Made by a program: the position numbers and the translations under genes. Positions 7,774-16,959 of a DNA stretch of 64,000 nucleotides are shown here, one piece after another. Source of the stretch: Sphingomonas sp. LC-1 (GTDB lineage Bacteria > Pseudomonadota > Alphaproteobacteria > Sphingomonadales > Sphingomonadaceae); NCBI RefSeq assembly GCF_025371035.1, contig NZ_JANZXB010000002.1, forward strand, positions 248,001 through 312,000, written 5' to 3'. Below the pieces are notes generated by a model. The model was not told the origin of the DNA. It ran no database searches and saw nothing but the letters and a program-made list of their open reading frames with translations. How positions within the stretch are numbered: position 1 is the first letter of the stretch; each line of letters starts with the position of its first letter.

Positions 7774-8391
7774 TCAGGGGGTGGATTCGCTCCGCCGATG
7801 GGCAAGAAGGGGAATGGCGATCAACTCGATGGCCAGCGCGACCGCCTGTACGACAAGCCCCGTCGTCGTGGCGATTGGAGCGATGACGACAACGACGGCC
7901 CCGACGATCGCCGCCGTTATCAGCCAAAGCATCGCGGCCTGATGCCAGCGGCGCTGAAGCACGGTCCAGGCGATCGCCATATGCGCCAGCCCCAGCAGTA
8001 ACAGCAGGGCCGTCACGGCGGGTGTCATATCGCGATAGAGTTCGGCCCTCGCCCGCTGCGCCGCACCCCCATGGGTCAGCACGGCATAATAGGGGTCATG
8101 ACCGGAGATCAGGAAATAGGCCCCGCGAAGACCGCATTGGAAGTGAAAGGCGGCAAAGGGCAGGATCAGCCCGATCGTCAGCCCATGGCGGACCAGGAGC
8201 GATCGGCCGTCGCGATGCAAAGGCAGGCGTCGCCATGCCGTCGTCAGGCAACCCAGCGCGAAGGGCAGGGCACGTCCATCCGCCGCCGCCGCCTCCAGTT
8301 CGGCGCGCATCGCCTGCCCCCAGGCCCGCTCATCGGGCGGCAGGCAGCGTGCCGCAATCGCCACGATCCGCTGGGGTAGCGACGCGCTCAT
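7774..8391 (-). CDS. Membrane protein of the PadR operon
   Basis: A 205-residue inner-membrane protein of unknown function. A hydrophilic N-terminal part of about 75 residues (helical, with RCLPPDERAWGQAMRAELEA) precedes about four membrane segments, the last two in the long hydrophobic stretch from AAMLWLITAAIVGAV to ALAIELIAIPLLA. Its ATG at 8391 overlaps the PadR stop codon (ATGA), so the two are translationally coupled. In other bacteria PadR regulators are often paired with small membrane proteins they control, which fits this layout. Confidence 0.75.
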   Translation of the reverse strand: MSASLPQRIVAIAARCLPPDERAWGQAMRAELEAAAADGRALPFALGCLTTAWRRLPLHRDGRSLLVRHGLTIGLILPFAAFHFQCGLRGAYFLISGHDPYYAVLTHGGAAQRARAELYRDMTPAVTALLLLLGLAHMAIAWTVLQRRWHQAAMLWLITAAIVGAVVVVIAPIATTTGLVVQAVALAIELIAIPLLAHRRSESTP

Positions 8392-8687
8392 GCGGGTGAC
8401 CATTGGGTGGTTGGTTCGCCGCCAGCCTCTTGCGACCGCGCCAGCGCGATACCGGCGGCGGTCAGGCGATAGACATGCCGTGCGGGGCGCCCCGGCTGCG
8501 ACGGATCGCGCCACTCCGCCTCGACCAGCCCCTTTTCGGTCATCCGCATCATCAGCGGATAGAGCGTGCCGGACGACAGCCCGGTATCCTTCATCAACTC
8601 ATAGCCATGCCGCCACGCCGCCGGATCGGTCATCATGGCGGCCAACAGGGCACGCATCTGTCGCGAGGGCGGTCTATTGCGAAGCAT
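8388..8687 (-). CDS. PadR-family transcriptional regulator
   Basis: A compact 99-residue winged-helix regulator of the PadR-s2 type. The core GYELMKDTGLSSGTLYPLMMRM, the wing segment EKGLVEAEWRDPSQPGRPARHVYRLTAAG and the length are all typical. PadR proteins dimerise and usually repress their own operon. It leads a three-gene operon with a membrane protein (4 bp overlap) and an exported protein. Ligand and operator are unknown. Confidence 0.9.
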   Translation of the reverse strand: MLRNRPPSRQMRALLAAMMTDPAAWRHGYELMKDTGLSSGTLYPLMMRMTEKGLVEAEWRDPSQPGRPARHVYRLTAAGIALARSQEAGGEPTTQWSPA

Positions 8688-8744
8688 GACGGCACTACGA
8701 CATATGTAGATTTAAGAGTCAAGCCGATGCCCCCATGGATCGCG

Positions 8745-9185
8745 TCACGTCCGCGGGACAAGAGCCGACGCCATCACCAGCGCGCAAAAGGCCATGGCGA
8801 GGAGCAGCCCGACGACGAGCTGCTGTCGCACGGCACGCTGATGGCCGTCGGTCACCGGATAGGTGACGATGCGGGCGATCATTACGATCACGAGATCGGG
8901 AAAGGCAAAGAACAGAATCTCGCCGCGTGAGGCCGGTCGGTCGAAGATCGGCGTCGCGAACAGCGCGATATTGATCAGCGCGGACAAGGCGAGCCCGATC
9001 CGAAGCCATCGCTCCCCGCCGCTGTCCCGATCGAGCTTGGCGATGAAAGCGAGACACACGCCCGCACAGGCGACCCGGTAGCTGCTATCCAGCGACACGC
9101 CGAAACGGCGCTCCAGAACGAAGCCGATCGCCAGCAGCAGGCCGATGCCGATCAGGGCGAGCATGAATTTCCGAACGACGATCAT
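8745..9185 (-). CDS. Small four-helix membrane protein
   Basis: A 146-residue protein with about four membrane segments: FMLALIGIGLLLAIGFVL, YRVACAGVCLAFIA, WLRIGLALSALINIALF with ILFFAFPDLVIVMIARIV, and LVVGLLLAMAFCALVMASAL. No catalytic motif or family was recognised. The ATG at 9185 has GGGAG nine bases upstream. It lies upstream of the PadR operon on the same strand, separated by 57 bp, so cotranscription is possible but unproven. Confidence 0.65.
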   Translation of the reverse strand: MIVVRKFMLALIGIGLLLAIGFVLERRFGVSLDSSYRVACAGVCLAFIAKLDRDSGGERWLRIGLALSALINIALFATPIFDRPASRGEILFFAFPDLVIVMIARIVTYPVTDGHQRAVRQQLVVGLLLAMAFCALVMASALVPRT

Positions 9186-9288
9186 CGAAGGCCGCTCCCG
9201 GCAGGAGACGGGGATTCAGCAGGGTGGGGGGAGAAGGTCGCCGTCCCTGGCGGCCACCGCCTCCCCTCACCATCATCCCGCCCTGCCA

Positions 9289-10686
9289 TCAATAGGCGTA
9301 GGCACGCACCAGATCGTAGAGATAGTCGCGGCCGTTATAGAGCGACGTCACCCGAATCCGCTCATTCAGGCCATGGATGCCCGACATGTCCTTTTCGATG
9401 AAGATGCCCGGCGCGCCGTAGACGGGGATGCCGATCGCCTGGAAGAAGATGCCGTCGGTCGCGCCCGTCGACATCATCGGGACCAGCGGCACGCCGGGGA
9501 AATGCCTGGCGGCGATTGCCTTCATCGGGCCGATGATCTTGGGGTCCAGCTTGGGCGGGATGGCGGTCGGCCGAACCGGCTGGTTGGCGGTGACGGTGAT
9601 CTTCGGCCCGGCCAGCTCCTTCAGCTTGGCCAGCGTCCCCTCGACCGTCTCGCCGGGGAAGATGCGGCAGTTGATATTGGCGGTCGCGCGCTGGGGCAGG
9701 GCGTTTTCGGCATGGCCCGCTTGGAGCAGTGTCGCCACGCAGGTGGTGCGCAGCGTCGAGTGCAGCGCCTTGTCCTGGCTGACGATGGCGTCCGCCGCCT
9801 TGTCGTTCGGATCGGCAAGCAGCCGGGTGATCGCATTGCCCAATTGCCCACCGACCTTTTGCGCGGTCGCGGTCAGGAAGGCGCGGGTCGTGTCGGTCAG
9901 GACGACGGGAAATTCATAACCCTGCACCGCCTTCACCGCATCGGCGAGTTCGTAGATGGCGTTTTCCGGCGTCGGTTGCGAGCTGTGTCCGCCGGGATTG
10001 GTCGCCAGGAACGTATAGTTCTGCGCGGCCTTTTCGCCGACCTGCACCGCCAGCAATTCGCGCTTGCCATCGGCGTCCAGCCGCCCGCCGCCGCCCTCGT
10101 TCAGGACGAATTCGGCGGCAATCAGATCGGGCTTGTTCTTGGCCAGCCATTCGGCACCGTTGAACGCGAAGGTCGTCTCCTCGCCGCAGGTCAGTGCCAT
10201 CTTGATCGTCCGCTTGGGCGGGGTCTTTTTGAGGCGGATCAGCGTATCGGCCCAGATCGCGCTCATCGCCTTGTCGTCGACGGTGCCGCGACCATAGAGG
10301 AACCCGTCCTCCTCGATCAGCTTGAACGGGTCGCGGGTCCAGTCCTCGCGCTTGGCCTCGACCACGTCGAGATGGCCGAGCAGCAGCATGGGCTTCAGTT
10401 TCTTGTCGGTGCCGGGCAGCACCGCGACGATGCCGCCGTCCTTGGGATGTTCGGGCACCGAGAACAGGGTGATGTCGGCGTCCCTATAGCCCGCCGCCTT
10501 CAGACGGTCCGCGATTTGCGCCGATGCCTGGGTGCAGCTGCCGACGGACAGGCTGGTATTGGTTTCGACCAGTTGCTTGTAGAGGTCGAAGAACGCCTTC
10601 TGGTCCGGCCGATCCTGCGCCGCCGCCATGGCGGGCAGCAGCGCGCAACCCGCCAGCGCTCCACCGATCCATTTCGCCAACCGCAT
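9289..10686 (-). CDS. Secreted M20-family metallopeptidase
   Basis: A 465-residue exported zinc peptidase of the M20 (M20/M25/M40) clan. The signal peptide ends AMAAA-QD. Metal and catalytic residues are in place: LGHLDVV (His, then catalytic Asp), LYGRGTVDDKA (bridging Asp), CGEET (catalytic and metal Glu), NEGGGG, and GIHGLNERI near the end (His). The dimerisation or lid domain falls in the middle (NPGGHSSQP to NINCRIFPGE). Relatives cleave C-terminal amino acids or dipeptides from short peptides in the periplasm. The gene is monocistronic, with a family A repeat upstream of its start. Confidence 0.92.
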   Translation of the reverse strand: MRLAKWIGGALAGCALLPAMAAAQDRPDQKAFFDLYKQLVETNTSLSVGSCTQASAQIADRLKAAGYRDADITLFSVPEHPKDGGIVAVLPGTDKKLKPMLLLGHLDVVEAKREDWTRDPFKLIEEDGFLYGRGTVDDKAMSAIWADTLIRLKKTPPKRTIKMALTCGEETTFAFNGAEWLAKNKPDLIAAEFVLNEGGGGRLDADGKRELLAVQVGEKAAQNYTFLATNPGGHSSQPTPENAIYELADAVKAVQGYEFPVVLTDTTRAFLTATAQKVGGQLGNAITRLLADPNDKAADAIVSQDKALHSTLRTTCVATLLQAGHAENALPQRATANINCRIFPGETVEGTLAKLKELAGPKITVTANQPVRPTAIPPKLDPKIIGPMKAIAARHFPGVPLVPMMSTGATDGIFFQAIGIPVYGAPGIFIEKDMSGIHGLNERIRVTSLYNGRDYLYDLVRAYAY

Positions 10687-10763
10687 CTTCTGTCCCCCTT
10701 ATTCTGGTTTCGATGGGAATAGAGCGCGTCATGAGGACAGGTGCAAGCGATTGAGTTCCTTCA

Positions 10764-10881
10764 TTCCTCCCCTGGAAGGGGAGGGGCAGGCCGACAGGCC
10801 TGACGGAGGGGTGTCCCGCTATCGAGAGGGTGACACCCCTCCGACGCGCTGCGCGCGCCACCTCCCCTTACAGGAGAGGAA
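10764..10881. repeat. Family A dispersed palindromic repeat, copy 2
   Basis: Begins TTCCTCCCCT and ends with the near-complement AGGAGAGGAA. Inside are the GGGCAGGCC/GGCCTGACGGAGG module and a GGTGTCCCGCTATCGAGAG / TGACACCCCTCC module that pair with each other. The element lies between two divergent genes, so it is not simply a terminator. Confidence 0.8.
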
Positions 10882-10933
10882 CATGGAGCGGCTATCCCTT
10901 TGCCCCGGGGCGATTTCGCGCTAGCAGTCGCCG

Positions 10934-11587
10934 ATGGACCGACCCGACACCGTTTCCCGCCCTCGCCTGATCTCCCCCTCGCTGTTCGCGCTGTCGATCT
11001 TCTATGGCGGCATGGTATGTATCGCCGGCGTACTGGGTAACAAGCAGGTCGCGCTGGGGCCGCTGGCGGTGGAGGCGGGCATCTTCGCCTTCCTGCTGCT
11101 GGTCGTCACGTCGAGCGCGGTCGCCGAACTGCACGGCGCCGCCACCGCCGGGCGGCTGGTGCGGGTGGGCTTCGTACCGCTGCTCGTCTCGCTGGCACTG
11201 TCCTGGGTCGTGTGGATGCTGCCGCCCTCGCCCGAAATGATCCCGGCCAATCGCGACGCGATCCAGCTGGTGCTGGGATCGACCTGGCGGATCTGGCTGG
11301 GCGGGATCATCGCTTACGGCGTGTCGCAGACGCTGAACGTCACCATCTTCGCCGCGCTCAAGGGCAAGGAGGGCAGCAAGCTGCTCTGGCTGCGCGCGGC
11401 GGTGGCCAGCATGCTCAGCCAGATCGTCGATACGCTGCTGTTCGTGACCATCGCCTTTTACGGCGCCTTTCCGATCGGGCAGCTGATCGTGGGGCAGATG
11501 ATCGCCAAGGTCACGCTGTCGGCCGTGCTGGTGCCGCCGCTCATCTATGTGTTCGTGGGGATCGGGCGGCGGCTGGATCGCGGCTGA
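10934..11587 (+). CDS. VUT-family transporter, queuosine precursor type
   Basis: A 217-residue integral membrane protein of the VUT/YhhQ family (COG1738). YhhQ imports the queuosine precursors preQ0/preQ1 across the inner membrane. Six membrane segments can be read, beginning [21 protein letters not shown] and ending [14 protein letters not shown], with family-type segments [15 protein letters not shown] and [18 protein letters not shown]. The substrate is inferred from the family. The ATG at 10934 has no obvious ribosome site. It is followed 49 bp later by argB, which is unrelated in function. Confidence 0.85.
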   Translation: MDRPDTVSRPRLISPSLFALSIFYGGMVCIAGVLGNKQVALGPLAVEAGIFAFLLLVVTSSAVAELHGAATAGRLVRVGFVPLLVSLALSWVVWMLPPSPEMIPANRDAIQLVLGSTWRIWLGGIIAYGVSQTLNVTIFAALKGKEGSKLLWLRAAVASMLSQIVDTLLFVTIAFYGAFPIGQLIVGQMIAKVTLSAVLVPPLIYVFVGIGRRLDRG

Positions 11588-11636
11588 TCCATATTGCCGG
11601 TTTTCCCCGGTCCCGACCCGCGATAAAGGGCGCGCC

Positions 11637-12536
11637 ATGACCAACCACGATCCCGACGCCGCCCTGCTCGCCAAGGCCGAGACGCTGACCGAGGCGCTGC
11701 CCTATCTCCAGCGTTATGCGGGCAAGACCTTCGTGGTGAAATATGGCGGCCACGCCATGGGCGATCCCGAGCGTCAGCGCGACTTTGCCGAGGATATGGT
11801 GCTGCTCAAGGCGGTCGGCATCAACCCGGTCGTGGTCCATGGCGGCGGTCCGCAGATCGGCGCGATGCTCAAGCGCCTCGGTGTCGAGTCGCAGTTCGTC
11901 AACGGCCTGCGCGTGACCGACAAGGAAACCGCGCAGATCGCCGAAATGGTGCTGGCGGGATCGATCAACAAGGAAATCGTCAGCTGGATCGCCGCCGCCG
12001 GGGGCCGCGCGGTCGGCATCTCGGGCAAGGACGCCGGGCTTGTCATCGCCGAGAAGGTGCAGGGGCGCGAGGCCGATCCGCTGAAGGGCATCGAGCGGCA
12101 TGTCGATCTGGGCTTCGTCGGAGAGCCGGTTTCAGTCGATCCGCGCCTGATCGAAAGCCTGTGCGCCGACGGGATCATCCCCGTGATCGCACCGGTCGGC
12201 ATCGGGCTGGACGGGCATACCTATAACATCAACGCCGACACCATGGCGGGCGCGATCGCCGCGCGGCTGGGCGCGTCGCGCTTCTTCCTGCTGACCGACG
12301 TCGCGGGCGTGCTCGACAAGCAGGGCGAGTTGATGACCGACCTCAACCCCGCGCGGATCGCGGAGCTTCGGGCCGACGGGACGATTTCGGGGGGGATGAT
12401 CCCCAAGCTGGAAACCTGCGTCAACGCGGTCGAGGCGGGCGTGGATGCGGCGGTGATTCTGGATGGGCGGGTGCCGCACGGGATGCTGCTGGAAATCTTC
12501 ACCAAGCAGGGTGCGGGGACGTTAGTCCGCCGGTAA
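11637..12536 (+). CDS. argB: Acetylglutamate kinase
   Basis: ArgB phosphorylates N-acetylglutamate in arginine synthesis. The 299-residue protein has the amino acid kinase fold: VVKYGGHAM (about 33-41, catalytic Lys), [10 protein letters not shown], the substrate loop [31 protein letters not shown], and the C-terminal [11 protein letters not shown] and [15 protein letters not shown]. Alphaproteobacterial ArgB is often the arginine-inhibited, hexameric type. The ATG at 11637 follows AAAGGG; the frame stays open 30 codons upstream through the previous gene's end. argG lies 20 kb away in this window. Confidence 0.96.
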   Translation: MTNHDPDAALLAKAETLTEALPYLQRYAGKTFVVKYGGHAMGDPERQRDFAEDMVLLKAVGINPVVVHGGGPQIGAMLKRLGVESQFVNGLRVTDKETAQIAEMVLAGSINKEIVSWIAAAGGRAVGISGKDAGLVIAEKVQGREADPLKGIERHVDLGFVGEPVSVDPRLIESLCADGIIPVIAPVGIGLDGHTYNINADTMAGAIAARLGASRFFLLTDVAGVLDKQGELMTDLNPARIAELRADGTISGGMIPKLETCVNAVEAGVDAAVILDGRVPHGMLLEIFTKQGAGTLVRR

Positions 12537-12557
12537 TTTCTGGTCTGAGGCGAGGTC

Positions 12558-12655
12558 GGGGCGTGGCCTTCGACTTCGCTCAGGCTGAACAGGGTTGGGG
12601 GTATGCCCACTCCTCGACAGCCGTTCAGGCTGAGCGAAGTCGAAGACCACGCCCC
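12558..12655. repeat. Family B palindromic repeat, copy 1
   Basis: Two arms of about 33 bp face each other: one reading GGCCTTCGACTTCGCTCAGG (from 12565), the other TGAGCGAAGTCGAAGACCAC (12631-12650). About 32 bp of unique sequence lies between them. It sits between the converging argB and DUF1674 genes. Other copies lie at 27.0, 32.1, 40.4 and (collapsed) 54.1 kb. Confidence 0.85.
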
Positions 12656-12674
12656 AGCACCAGACGGGAAACGG

Positions 12675-12836
12675 TCAGAAATCGACCGCGACGCCCTTCA
12701 ATTCCCAATCCCCATAGCGCACCGGATTCTTCCCCAACGGGTCATTCTGCGGCTCCGGCTTGGCCTCTGGCTGCGGCACCGGGGTATTCTGCGACAGATA
12801 GGCGGGCGGCTTCACATGGTCGGGGCGCTGGCCCAT
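12675..12836 (-). CDS. DUF1674 (SdhAF4-like) small protein
   Basis: A 53-residue protein ending DPLGKNPVRYGDWELKGVAV-DF, which matches the conserved C-terminus of DUF1674 proteins. The eukaryotic member SDHAF4 helps assemble succinate dehydrogenase by binding the flavinated SdhA subunit. The bacterial role is inferred by homology. The N-terminal half (MGQRPDHVKPPAYLSQNTPV and following) is proline-rich and probably disordered. The start has AAAGGA six bases upstream. It is divergent from rsmB, with which DUF1674 genes commonly travel in alphaproteobacteria. It is easily missed because of its length. Confidence 0.85.
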   Translation of the reverse strand: MGQRPDHVKPPAYLSQNTPVPQPEAKPEPQNDPLGKNPVRYGDWELKGVAVDF

Positions 12837-12902
12837 GGGCGGTCCTTTCGACTAAGGGGCAATGATTGCAGCCCATGTCGGGGCTGACAGGAGTTTTGCC
12901 AA

Positions 12903-14246
12903 GTGACACGTCCTCCCCAATCGCCGACCCGTGGCCGTCCCGATCGCCGGGGTGCGCCCAAGGGTGAGGACCGGCGCGGACGACAGCAGCGCCCCACCGA
13001 GCCGCTGGGCACCGCCGCCCGCCGCGCCGCCATCCGCCTGCTCGATGCGGTGCTGCGCCGGGGTGAGCCGCTGGAGGCCGCGCTCGCCTCGGCGACCCGG
13101 GCGCTGCCGGGGGGACCGGATCGGGGCCTCGCGCACGCTATCGCCGCGGAGACGCTGCGCCGCCTGCCCGATCTCGACGCGCTGATCGACTCGGCGACCA
13201 AGCAGCGGCTGCCCGACGATGCCAAGGCGCGTTTCGCGCTCCGTATCGCACTGGTGCAGTTGCTGGCGCTGGGCACGCCGCCCCATGCGGCGATCTCCAC
13301 CGTATTGCCGCTGGTCGATGGCGGCCCGCGCAAGCTGGTCCACGGCGTATTCAGCACCATCACCAAAAGCGGCGTGCTGCTCCCCGAAATCCCCGCTTTG
13401 CCCGACGCGACCGAAGCGCGCTGGGAAGCGAATTGGGGTGACGAGATGGTCGAGGCCGCCGCCCATGCCATCGCCGCACCGCCGCCGCTCGACCTGACGC
13501 TGGCCGATCCGGCTGCGACCGCCGAATGGGTCGAAAAGCTGGGCGGGGTCAGCCTGCTGCCCGGTCATGTCCGTCTGCCCTCGGGCCATTCGGTGATGGA
13601 ATTGCAGGGCTTTGACGAAGGCGCCTGGTGGGTACAGGACCTCGCCGCCTCGATCCCCGCGCGTCTGCTGGGCGAGGGGAAGGGCGATGTGCTCGACCTG
13701 TGCGCCGCGCCGGGCGGCAAGACGTTGCAACTCGCCGCCGCCGGTTGGAAGGTCACCGCGATCGACCAATCCGAATCGCGCCTCGCCCGCCTGAGCGAGA
13801 ATCTGGAGCGGACCGGGCAATCCGCCGAGATCGTCACCGCCGACCTGCGCGAATGGGCGCCCCCGGCCCCGGCCGACGCGATCCTGGTCGACGCGCCGTG
13901 TAGCGCCAGCGGCATCTTCCGCCGTCATCCGGACGTGCTCTACCGCGTTCGCCCGGCGATCATCGCCGAGATGGCGGAATTGCAGCGGGTGATCCTGGCG
14001 CGCGCGGCCGACTGGCTGAAGCCCGGTGGGACCATGGTCTATGCCACCTGCTCGCTGGAGCCCGAAGAGGGCGAGCGGCAGATCGAGGCGTTCCTCGAAG
14101 CGCGCCCCGATTATACGCTGGTCCCGATCGCTGGCGACTGGCCCGGCATCACGGAGAGGGGCACGATCCGCACCCTGCCGACGATGCTCGCAAAGGAAGG
14201 GCGGCTCGACGGGTTCTTCATCGCCAGGCTGCAACGCAAAGGCTGA
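12903..14246 (+). CDS. rsmB: rRNA cytosine-C5 methyltransferase, RsmB family
   Basis: A 447-residue RsmB/Sun-type enzyme methylating C5 of a cytosine in 16S rRNA (C967 in E. coli). An N-terminal basic tail precedes a NusB-like RNA-binding domain (about 40-170) and a Rossmann methyltransferase domain. SAM motif DLCAAPGGKT is near residue 264. The two conserved cysteines are in VDAPCSASG (about 331) and ATCSLEPEEGE (about 382), followed by the C-terminal DGFFIARLQRK. The start codon is GTG at 12903. It leads a run with rpe, a heparinase II/III-like gene and purH, a gene order common in this group. Confidence 0.93.
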   Translation: MTRPPQSPTRGRPDRRGAPKGEDRRGRQQRPTEPLGTAARRAAIRLLDAVLRRGEPLEAALASATRALPGGPDRGLAHAIAAETLRRLPDLDALIDSATKQRLPDDAKARFALRIALVQLLALGTPPHAAISTVLPLVDGGPRKLVHGVFSTITKSGVLLPEIPALPDATEARWEANWGDEMVEAAAHAIAAPPPLDLTLADPAATAEWVEKLGGVSLLPGHVRLPSGHSVMELQGFDEGAWWVQDLAASIPARLLGEGKGDVLDLCAAPGGKTLQLAAAGWKVTAIDQSESRLARLSENLERTGQSAEIVTADLREWAPPAPADAILVDAPCSASGIFRRHPDVLYRVRPAIIAEMAELQRVILARAADWLKPGGTMVYATCSLEPEEGERQIEAFLEARPDYTLVPIAGDWPGITERGTIRTLPTMLAKEGRLDGFFIARLQRKG

Positions 14247-14279
14247 CTTGGGCGCGATATGGGAGTAGAGGGGAAAACC

Positions 14280-14936
14280 ATGCTTCCTGTGCGTATCGCT
14301 CCTTCCATCCTCTCCGCCGATTTCGCCAAATTGGGCGAAGAAGTCCGGGCCATCGACGCCGCCGGCGCCGACTGGATTCACATCGATGTGATGGACGGGC
14401 ATTTCGTGCCCAACATCACCATCGGCCCGGCGGTGGTGAAGGCGCTGCGCCCGCACACGGCCAAGCCCTTCGACGTGCATCTGATGATCTCGCCGATCGA
14501 CGCCTATCTGGACGCCTTTGCCGAGGCGGGGGCGGACACCATCACGGTGCACCCGGAGGCGGGGCCGCACATCCATCGCACGATCCAGCATATCAAGGGG
14601 CTGGGCAAGCGCGCCGGCGTGGTGCTGAACCCCGCCACGCCCGCCAAGATGCTGGATTATCTGATCGACATGGTCGACCTGGTCCTGGTCATGAGCGTCA
14701 ACCCCGGTTTCGGCGGACAGAGCTTCATCGACAGCCAGCTCAAGAAGATCGTCGCGATCCGCAAGATGATCGACCATTCGGGCCGCGAAATCGATCTGGA
14801 GGTCGATGGCGGCGTCGATGCCGTTCATGCGAAGCGCTGCATCGAGGCGGGTGCGGATGCGCTGGTCGCGGGGACGGCGGCGTTCCGGGGCGGCCCGGCG
14901 CACTACGCCGCCAATATCGCCGCGCTGCGCGGCTGA
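14280..14936 (+). CDS. rpe: Ribulose-phosphate 3-epimerase
   Basis: Rpe interconverts ribulose 5-phosphate and xylulose 5-phosphate in the pentose phosphate pathway. The 218-residue TIM barrel shows [13 protein letters not shown], the metal site [16 protein letters not shown] (His34, Asp36), [23 protein letters not shown] and the phosphate-binding GTAAFRG. The ATG at 14280 has AGAGGGG at six bases; an upstream in-frame ATG at 14259 lacks one. It starts 33 bp after rsmB and is followed 17 bp later by the heparinase II/III-like gene. Confidence 0.96.
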   Translation: MLPVRIAPSILSADFAKLGEEVRAIDAAGADWIHIDVMDGHFVPNITIGPAVVKALRPHTAKPFDVHLMISPIDAYLDAFAEAGADTITVHPEAGPHIHRTIQHIKGLGKRAGVVLNPATPAKMLDYLIDMVDLVLVMSVNPGFGGQSFIDSQLKKIVAIRKMIDHSGREIDLEVDGGVDAVHAKRCIEAGADALVAGTAAFRGGPAHYAANIAALRG

Positions 14937-14953
14937 GCGGGCGATCGAACGAC

Positions 14954-16696
14954 ATGCGTGACCGTATCGGGGGCGATGTCGCCCCGCCCGCCGCCGACAG
15001 CATCGAAGAGGGCAAGCGCCTCGTCCGCGTCCAGACCGGGGGCCTGTCGCTCGCCGATCGGTTGAGCGAGCATCTCCACCGCCTGACCTGGCGCACGCCG
15101 CTCCATTCGCTGCGGTTGAAGGGGCGGCATCCGCTGAAGCTGATGGCGGTGCCCGAGGACCCGATCCTGGGCGATATCGAGCGCGGTCATGCGCTGCTCG
15201 GCGGGGTGCTCGACTGGCGTGGCGAGGAGCGGGGGGTCGAATCGATCGACTTCGCACGGCCCGACTGGTCGACGGGGTTCGCCGATCATCTGCACAGCTT
15301 TGCCTGGCTGCGCGACCTTTCGTCGGTCGCCACCCGGCAACAGGGCGCGCCGATCGCCGAATATCTGATGGGCCGCTGGCTCGACGCCTTTGCCGAGACG
15401 GTCGATGCCACGGCGTGGCGGCCCGATCTGTGGGGACGGCGCATCCTGTTCTGGACCGCGCATGCGCCGCTGATCCTGTCCTCGACCGACCTCGTCTATC
15501 GCTCGCGCGTGTTGAATACGATGGCGCGGGGGGCGCGGCATCTGGATCGCGGTGCCGACAAGGCACCGGCGGGCGTCGCGCGGATCGCGTCTTGGTGCGG
15601 GGTGATCGCGGCGGGGCTGTTGCTGGCCGGGGGCGATCCGCGCCAGGCGTTCGGCGAGGCGGGGCTGTCGCGGGCGCTCGATACCGGGCTGTTCGCCGAT
15701 GGCGGCGTCATCGCGCGCAGCCCGTCGGTGCAGCTCGACGCGGTCATGCTGCTGACCATGATGCGTGAGGTCTATGACGCGCGTGGCCTGGCCTTCCCCG
15801 ATCCATTCCAGGCGCGGTTGCAGAAGATGATCTCGGCGCTGCTCGGCGTGATGCATGGCGATCGCGCGCTGTCGAGCTGGCAGGGCTCGGGCCCCGAAAC
15901 GCCGGAAAAGATCGCCGCCGTGATCGAAGCGTCGGGCGTGCGCACCCGGCCGCTGCGCCAGGCGGGTGACTGGGGTTATCAGCGGCTCGCGGCGGCGCAG
16001 GCGGTGCTGGTCATGGACGCCGCGCCCCCGCCGATCGCTCGCGCGATCGAGGGTGGCTGTGCCTCGACCCTGGCGTTCGAGTTTTCGGACGGCGCGCAGC
16101 GGATCGTCGTCAATTGCGGCGGCGCGCGGGCAACCGTGGCGCAGGTGCCCGCCAGCCTGGCGCACGGCCTTCGCACCACGGCGGCGCATTCGACGCTGAC
16201 GCTGGGCGACAGCAACTCCACCGCCATCCATGCCGATGGCACGCTGGGCCGCGGCGTCGCCGAGGTCGAACTCAGCCGCCAGGAATCGGACGCCGCCAGC
16301 CGGATCGAGGCGAGCCATGACGGTTATGTCCGCCGTTATGGCTTCACCCATCGCCGCCAGCTGCTGCTGACCGGCGACGGGCGCGAGTTGCGCGGCGAGG
16401 ATGCGCTGCTGCCCGAGGGGCGTAAGCGCCAGGCGGGGAGCACCCATTTCAGCCTGCGTTTCCATCTCGGCGACGGGGTGGAGGCGATGGTGACGGCCGA
16501 GAGTGGCCAGGCGATCCTGCGCCTCGACGATGGCGCGCTGTGGCAGTTCCGCTGTCGCGGCGGCACGCTGGCGATCGAGGAATCGCTGTGGATCGACGGC
16601 ACCGGCCGTCCGGTCGCGACTCAGCAGCTTGTCGTGACCGGCGAGACCCCGGCAGGCGGCGCGCATGTCAGCTGGGCCTTTAAGCGCGCGCTTTAA
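14954..16696 (+). CDS. Heparinase II/III family protein
   Basis: A 580-residue protein with the helical N-terminal toroid and a C-terminal beta-sandwich (about 370-575) of the heparinase II/III family. Recognisable parts are [64 protein letters not shown] and the [17 protein letters not shown] beta strand. The characterised members are polysaccharide lyases. This alphaproteobacterial type, linked to rsmB-rpe-purH, has no established substrate. No signal peptide is visible, so location is unclear. It is probably cotranscribed with rpe (17 bp gap). Confidence 0.85.
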   Translation: MRDRIGGDVAPPAADSIEEGKRLVRVQTGGLSLADRLSEHLHRLTWRTPLHSLRLKGRHPLKLMAVPEDPILGDIERGHALLGGVLDWRGEERGVESIDFARPDWSTGFADHLHSFAWLRDLSSVATRQQGAPIAEYLMGRWLDAFAETVDATAWRPDLWGRRILFWTAHAPLILSSTDLVYRSRVLNTMARGARHLDRGADKAPAGVARIASWCGVIAAGLLLAGGDPRQAFGEAGLSRALDTGLFADGGVIARSPSVQLDAVMLLTMMREVYDARGLAFPDPFQARLQKMISALLGVMHGDRALSSWQGSGPETPEKIAAVIEASGVRTRPLRQAGDWGYQRLAAAQAVLVMDAAPPPIARAIEGGCASTLAFEFSDGAQRIVVNCGGARATVAQVPASLAHGLRTTAAHSTLTLGDSNSTAIHADGTLGRGVAEVELSRQESDAASRIEASHDGYVRRYGFTHRRQLLLTGDGRELRGEDALLPEGRKRQAGSTHFSLRFHLGDGVEAMVTAESGQAILRLDDGALWQFRCRGGTLAIEESLWIDGTGRPVATQQLVVTGETPAGGAHVSWAFKRAL

Positions 16697-16732
16697 GGGG
16701 GGGGCATGCGCGCGGAGGCGCAAAGACTCAAA

Positions 16733-16870
16733 TTCCTCCCCTGCAAGGGGGGTGGCAGGCCGAAGGCCTGACGAAGGGGTGTCCCGCCCGGCAAGTAAAG
16801 CCTGCCCTCGCAACCGGTAACACCCCTCCACCATGCGGCGCATGGCCCCCCTCTCCTTACAGGGGAGGAA
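16733..16870. repeat. Family A dispersed palindromic repeat, copy 3
   Basis: The longest copy, running from TTCCTCCC (16733) to GGGGAGGAA (16862-16870), with the GGTGGCAGGCCGAAGGCCTG module at 16751-16770 and a GTGTCCCGCC / GGTAACACCCCTCC pair. Unlike most copies its right half carries ATGCGGCGCATGG in place of the CAGGCC module. A family C fragment (GCGCGGAGGCGCAAAGAC) lies just upstream at about 16710-16727. The element separates the heparinase-like gene from purH. Confidence 0.8.
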
Positions 16871-16959
16871 TGGGTCTTTCCCGAATCACATTTTGCGCTT
16901 CGGCGAATCGGAGTCTATCGGGTCCGCAAACTCCTCCCAGTATCAGGACCCGCTGCCCG

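Noticed and set aside
12852-15566. 904-codon open frame on the minus strand
   Set aside because: It runs antisense to rsmB, rpe and the heparinase-like gene, all well conserved. Its product is Arg/Gln/Asp-rich with no motif. High third-position GC keeps such frames open.
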